DNA of 9,121 bases. Origin: Coxiellaceae bacterium UBA6002 (lineage in GTDB: Bacteria; Pseudomonadota; Gammaproteobacteria; UBA6002). Of this stretch, positions 6,275 through 9,121 are shown piece by piece. The translations under genes were made by a program, and so were the position numbers. The stretch's first letter is position 1. The number at the start of each line of letters is the position of its first letter. Under the pieces are notes generated by a model that did no database searches, was not told where the DNA came from, and saw only the letters and a program-made list of their open reading frames with translations. The DNA lies in assembly GCA_002429595.1 (NCBI GenBank), contig DJAM01000091.1, forward strand, positions 1 through 9,121, given 5' to 3'.

Positions 6275-6303
6275 TAAGTAAATCTTAATATAGGATAGTG
6301 ACC

Positions 6304-6843
6304 ATGACCCCTGCACAGCTAGATGTTCTTAATATCATTCGAGCAAATCCATATTTCTGTAAAAACGAGTATGAATTACGACATCGGACTCAGGTTATTA
6401 AGGAAAGTATCGACCAAATGCGTCCTAAACTTGAGCAAAGATTGCAAGCCTTAGGGACTATCAATGAACAAAATGAGAAAAAGGCGATTAATATTATTCG
6501 CCAGGAAATGAATAAGTTACTACAGCATAGTTACAATGCCATTATTGTTAAAGCAGATCTTGCCGATCAAAATCTCGCTTATATAGATCAAGATCACCAA
6601 GCCTACTTAGTTTACTATTTTTTAACAGACAATATTTACCCTTATATGGCCACATTGACAGTGGATCCGGAAGGTGTAATTCATTTTTATAACCCTCCTG
6701 CTGCACTACTTGACGAGGAAGTGGTCCAGCAAGATCAACCGTTGAATAAAAATATCAGCAAACAGCTTTGCGACATATTAAGATTACCTGCCGACTTGTT
6801 AGAGCACGGACCAGACACTGCTCGCTATAAAAAAGCGAGTTGA
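6304..6843 (+). CDS. Unrecognised 179-residue cytoplasmic protein
   Basis: I do not recognise this protein. It has no signal peptide or membrane segment. Residues 1-80 look mostly helical and charged (an early NPYFCKNEYELRHRTQ segment, then KESIDQMRPKLEQRLQALG and a KKAINIIRQEMNKLL helix, possibly a coiled coil or helical hairpin). Residues 80-130 look like beta strands (SYNAIIVKADL, AYLVYYFLTDN, ATLTVDPEGVIHFYN). The C-terminus is again helical and ends in basic RYKKAS. I start it at ATG 6304 because AGGA (6292-6295) is 8 nt upstream; the GTG at 6298 would leave only 2 nt. It appears to be its own transcription unit, with a TATAAT upstream and hairpins at its end. A role linked to the transglycosylase or the membrane protein next door cannot be shown. 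Confidence 0.75.
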   Translation: MTPAQLDVLNIIRANPYFCKNEYELRHRTQVIKESIDQMRPKLEQRLQALGTINEQNEKKAINIIRQEMNKLLQHSYNAIIVKADLADQNLAYIDQDHQAYLVYYFLTDNIYPYMATLTVDPEGVIHFYNPPAALLDEEVVQQDQPLNKNISKQLCDILRLPADLLEHGPDTARYKKAS

Positions 6844-6867
6844 ATTGCTCAGAATCCAATTCAGCTT
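6837..6867 (+). terminator. Hairpin overlapping the stop codon of the unknown gene, weak terminator candidate
   Basis: TGAATTG (6841-6847) and CAATTCA (6857-6863) pair perfectly around a 9-nt loop, and the stem extends with G-U pairs to 6837 and 6867. Only TTT follows before an A-run, so it is weak. A competing small stem lies just before it (CTCGCT, 6821-6826, with AGCGAG, 6834-6839), and the two share bases, so they cannot form together. Confidence 0.3.
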
Positions 6868-6873
6868 TAAAAT
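6845..6873 (+). promoter_or_regulatory. Possible promoter for the GT-C-like/CDP-alcohol pair
   Basis: TTGCTC (6845-6850), an exact 17-bp spacer, and TAAAAT (6868-6873) would start transcription near 6880, 27 nt before the ATG at 6907. The -35 matches TTGACA at only three positions. The site overlaps the hairpin above. Confidence 0.35.
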
Positions 6874-6906
6874 AGCCTTCACAATGTAGCAACCTAAGTG
6901 CCATGG

Positions 6907-8430
6907 ATGAAAAAAATTAATAAATTTTCGGATGCAATAATTACTCTCATTAGCGTCGTTCTAGCGTTCATCATATATAACAATATATTCGTCAATGCTG
7001 ATGTTGCATGGCACATTGAAGGTGCCAGAAGAGTACTTGCTGGAGCAGATTATCTTACAAATTTATTCGACAATAATTCGGCGTACGTATTTATTTTCTA
7101 TATTCCGGTAGTGTGGTTATGTAAGCTGACGCTAATCACCGGCCATTATCTCCTTAATGCTTATCTATTACTTTGGATTTTAGTGGTACTTTATTTATGT
7201 CATTACCTTCTGACTAAAATTTATCTGCAAAACAAACTCACCAAACGAGCACTCTATTTCACTGCGGTCTTCATTTTATGTTTTTTACCGCAAGCCAGTT
7301 TTGGCCAACGGGAGATTGTTTTAGTATTGCTTTTTTTGCCTTACCTTTTTGTGCGACTTCATGCTCTAATTGCATCGCCAACAAAACTGAGTCCAACCAT
7401 TATAGCGATTAGCATTCTGCTAGCCATTTTTGCCATCGGTCAGAACTATTTTTATATTGCACTGCCTCTATTTCTAGATAGCTATATCACCATCAAACGC
7501 AAGTTCTTTAATAAATACTGCTGGTTTTTTTATCTAGGGATCGTCCTTAGTGTTCTTTACATAGTTATTGCTTTCCCCAATTATTTTCCTTCAATCGTGC
7601 CGCTTACACTGTGTTATGAATCCAGCTTTAACTTCCCTTTCACGCTACTTTTATTTGAAATACTCGTCTTGATTAGTATACTGGCCATCACCATGATCCT
7701 CTTCCACTATAGAAACTTAGGAGACAAAAATGATATCACGCTATTTAGCGGCTTAATTTTTTTTAGTTTAGTAATTTATTTTTTTGAGATGAAAGTTTGG
7801 TACTACCATGTGTATCCCGCTGTGGCTTTTACTATGCTGTTGCTAAGCCTAATCGCCACCAAATGTTACCAAGGAAAATTTTTTTACCAGCAGCATCGAC
7901 ATAATGAAATTATTTTGGTGATGAGCTTAGCGATGTTATTCACTATTTTATTCACCATAGCCGGTTATTTTAAGCAAAATATCCTTAGATTTCACGATTC
8001 AAAATCAGAAACCAACCTTTGGATTAATTTTGTTAAAGAACATTTTGATAATAAGAAATTATTTTTCTTTGTGATCAGACTCGGGCCTTCCTACCTATTA
8101 CCACTTTATTCTAATGTCACCATTGCTTCTCCTTGGTCTAATCCGTGGTTTTTGTCCAATATTATAAGAAATTATGATTCTGGCCTCTTTTGTAATCCTG
8201 TTCGAGATTTAGATATATTTTTTAATCTTACTGCTAAAGCTCTTCAGAGTACCCAACCTGACTTCATTATCATGGAGAATGTTGAAAAAAGCGTCCTCTA
8301 TCTTGGTAGTCCCTTTAGCTATAAACATTTTTTTTCTCAAAATAAACAAATACAATCAGCATTCCAAAACTACTTCTTCTGGAGTAATTATTTAGGATTT
8401 GATATTTATCAAAGAAAAGATACATTCTAA
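6907..8430 (+). CDS. Polytopic membrane protein, GT-C-type glycosyltransferase candidate
   Basis: The 507-residue protein has about 11 hydrophobic segments in its first 355 residues and then a soluble C-terminal part of about 150 residues, the topology of GT-C enzymes that use polyprenyl-phosphate sugars. The first helix (about 10-28) leads into an extracytoplasmic loop with Asp32, Trp35, a GADYLTNLFDNN segment (46-57) and then a second helix; this resembles the acidic, G-x-x-Y-x-x-D-N layout of GT-C first loops, where the catalytic Asp lies. FGQRE (132-136) after the fourth helix looks like another conserved motif. No donor or acceptor can be named. ATG 6907 is preferred; an in-frame GTG at 6898 adds three residues, and neither has a clear Shine-Dalgarno. 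The next gene's ribosome site overlaps the stop, suggesting co-translation with a lipid-headgroup enzyme. The family call is inference from topology and loop motif. Confidence 0.7.
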   Translation: MKKINKFSDAIITLISVVLAFIIYNNIFVNADVAWHIEGARRVLAGADYLTNLFDNNSAYVFIFYIPVVWLCKLTLITGHYLLNAYLLLWILVVLYLCHYLLTKIYLQNKLTKRALYFTAVFILCFLPQASFGQREIVLVLLFLPYLFVRLHALIASPTKLSPTIIAISILLAIFAIGQNYFYIALPLFLDSYITIKRKFFNKYCWFFYLGIVLSVLYIVIAFPNYFPSIVPLTLCYESSFNFPFTLLLFEILVLISILAITMILFHYRNLGDKNDITLFSGLIFFSLVIYFFEMKVWYYHVYPAVAFTMLLLSLIATKCYQGKFFYQQHRHNEIILVMSLAMLFTILFTIAGYFKQNILRFHDSKSETNLWINFVKEHFDNKKLFFFVIRLGPSYLLPLYSNVTIASPWSNPWFLSNIIRNYDSGLFCNPVRDLDIFFNLTAKALQSTQPDFIIMENVEKSVLYLGSPFSYKHFFSQNKQIQSAFQNYFFWSNYLGFDIYQRKDTF

Positions 8431-8434
8431 GGGA
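8429..8434 (+). promoter_or_regulatory. Shine-Dalgarno overlapping the upstream stop codon
   Basis: AAGGGA begins inside the TAA (8428-8430) of the GT-C-like gene and lies 8 nt before the ATG at 8443. This supports that start and points to translational coupling of the two genes. Confidence 0.65.
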
Positions 8435-8442
8435 TTTCCAAC

Positions 8443-9045
8443 ATGGCCAACACGATCACTTTAATAAGAGTTCTCATCGCACTTTTGGCAGTGGCCATTT
8501 TAAAAGTTAATCCTTTCTATAATCTGCTCGGCACCATATTGATCTTAGTCAGTCTGTCGCTAGACGCCCTGGATGGCTACCTGGCAAGGTATTCAAATAC
8601 TGTCACAATCTCAGGGGGGGTCTATGATATTTTGGCCGACCGTATCATTGAAAATATATTTTTTATCTATTTTGCTTGCCAATCTCTGTTTAGCGTCTGG
8701 ATTGCTTTCATCTTTTTAATCAGAGGCTTAACTATTGACGCCATACGCAATATCTTCAGTTATTCTGGCAAAACGGCCTTTGGAGAAAATACGATTCACT
8801 CAAGTTATTGGTCAAAATTCCTAGCGTGCTCACGATTCAGTCGAGGAAGCTACAATGGCTTAAAAATAATAGTATTTACTGTCTTTGCAGCATTATTACA
8901 GCCACAAAGTTACCTTTCACAGGTAATCTCTATTGATGCCCTGCATTTTCTCGGAAATACCGCTCTTTGGCTGTGCCTATTAGTCTCAATTCTGCGCGCA
9001 TTGCCTGTTATCTATGAGGGATTGACAGCTAATAACCTGCCATAA
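8443..9045 (+). CDS. CDP-alcohol phosphatidyltransferase-family membrane protein
   Basis: This enzyme class moves a phospho-alcohol or phosphatidyl group from a CDP-linked donor to a hydroxyl acceptor in the inner membrane (phosphatidylglycerophosphate synthase is one member). The 200-residue protein carries the full signature D(X)2DG(X)2AR(X)8G(X)3D(X)3D: D41, D44, G45, A48, R49, G58, D62 and D66, so both metal-binding Asp pairs are intact. About five or six membrane helices are visible. After the signature, an IRGLTIDAIRN segment (92-102) and SRFSRGSYNGLK (131-142) supply basic residues likely to face the acceptor or phosphate. These do not look like typical PgsA, so I leave the substrate open. 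A run of seven G (8615-8621) encodes part of the active-site segment and is a possible slippage site. Coupled to the GT-C-like gene; a shared envelope lipid or glycolipid product is plausible but inferred. Confidence 0.88.
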   Translation: MANTITLIRVLIALLAVAILKVNPFYNLLGTILILVSLSLDALDGYLARYSNTVTISGGVYDILADRIIENIFFIYFACQSLFSVWIAFIFLIRGLTIDAIRNIFSYSGKTAFGENTIHSSYWSKFLACSRFSRGSYNGLKIIVFTVFAALLQPQSYLSQVISIDALHFLGNTALWLCLLVSILRALPVIYEGLTANNLP

Positions 9046-9064
9046 CGATAAACCACCTTTATCG
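9046..9064 (+). terminator. Small perfect hairpin right after the CDP-alcohol gene
   Basis: CGATAAA (9046-9052), loop CCACC, TTTATCG (9058-9064) form a perfect 7-bp stem beginning at the first base after the stop codon. It is AT-rich and has no U-tract, so its role as a terminator is doubtful. The remaining bases to 9121 are more GC-rich and hold no gene I can support. Confidence 0.3.
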
Positions 9065-9121
9065 CATAGCGACACATCTTTACGATGCAAGGCCGCCATC
9101 CCCAGCCTGGGAAATTGCCCT

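Noticed and set aside
8991..9121. Minus-strand open frame entering from the right edge and overlapping the end of the CDP-alcohol gene
   Set aside because: It overlaps a well-supported gene by more than 50 nt and shows no recognisable motif; it is short enough to be chance.

Overview
The window is an AT-rich, tightly packed bacterial chromosome segment. A GlmM-type phosphoglucosamine mutase, Sec signal peptides, a C-terminal-Phe outer-membrane barrel candidate and a SLT-type lytic transglycosylase point to a Gram-negative. The overall protein style, together with dispersed palindromes of the GTCATTCCCGC..GCGGGAATGAC and CCCTCTCCC..GGGAGAGGG types, suggests a gammaproteobacterium, perhaps Legionella- or Coxiella-like. 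That placement is inference. Nothing seen marks a phage, plasmid or transposon, and no rRNA, tRNA or CRISPR array was recognised. No gene-free stretch exceeds 300 bases.

Layout. (1) 48-1981, plus strand: a secreted PQQ-type glucose/sorbosone dehydrogenase followed after 2 nt by a probable outer-membrane beta-barrel protein. A long palindrome (2003-2044) closes this pair and separates it from the convergent glmM. (2) 2085-3449, minus: glmM, standing alone. Its start faces a DoxD-DoxA fusion (3574-4620, plus) across a 124-nt region with overlapping divergent -10-like boxes and a perfect 8+8 bp palindrome. (3) 4623-4928, minus: a small cupin, ending 2 nt from the DoxDA stop. (4) 5048-5269, plus: a small secreted DUF333 protein flanked by two repeat copies. 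(5) 5476-6189, plus: a secreted lytic transglycosylase with a good extended -10 promoter and a GC-rich hairpin after it. (6) 6304-6843, plus: an unrecognised 179-residue protein with its own promoter-like TATAAT. (7) 6907-9045, plus: a polytopic GT-C-like glycosyltransferase candidate followed by a CDP-alcohol phosphatidyltransferase whose Shine-Dalgarno overlaps the preceding stop codon, so the two look co-expressed.

Most genes with a guessable role act on the cell envelope: periplasmic oxidation (PQQ enzyme, DoxDA), peptidoglycan precursor supply (GlmM), peptidoglycan cleavage (transglycosylase), and lipid or glycan synthesis (GT-C-like plus CDP-alcohol transferase). They are not one pathway; apart from the two plus-strand pairs they look like independent units separated by repeats or hairpins. 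I see no convincing novel defence or mobile system. The least explained parts are the protein at 6304-6843, the GT-C-like/CDP-alcohol pair, and the glmM/doxDA divergent control region.
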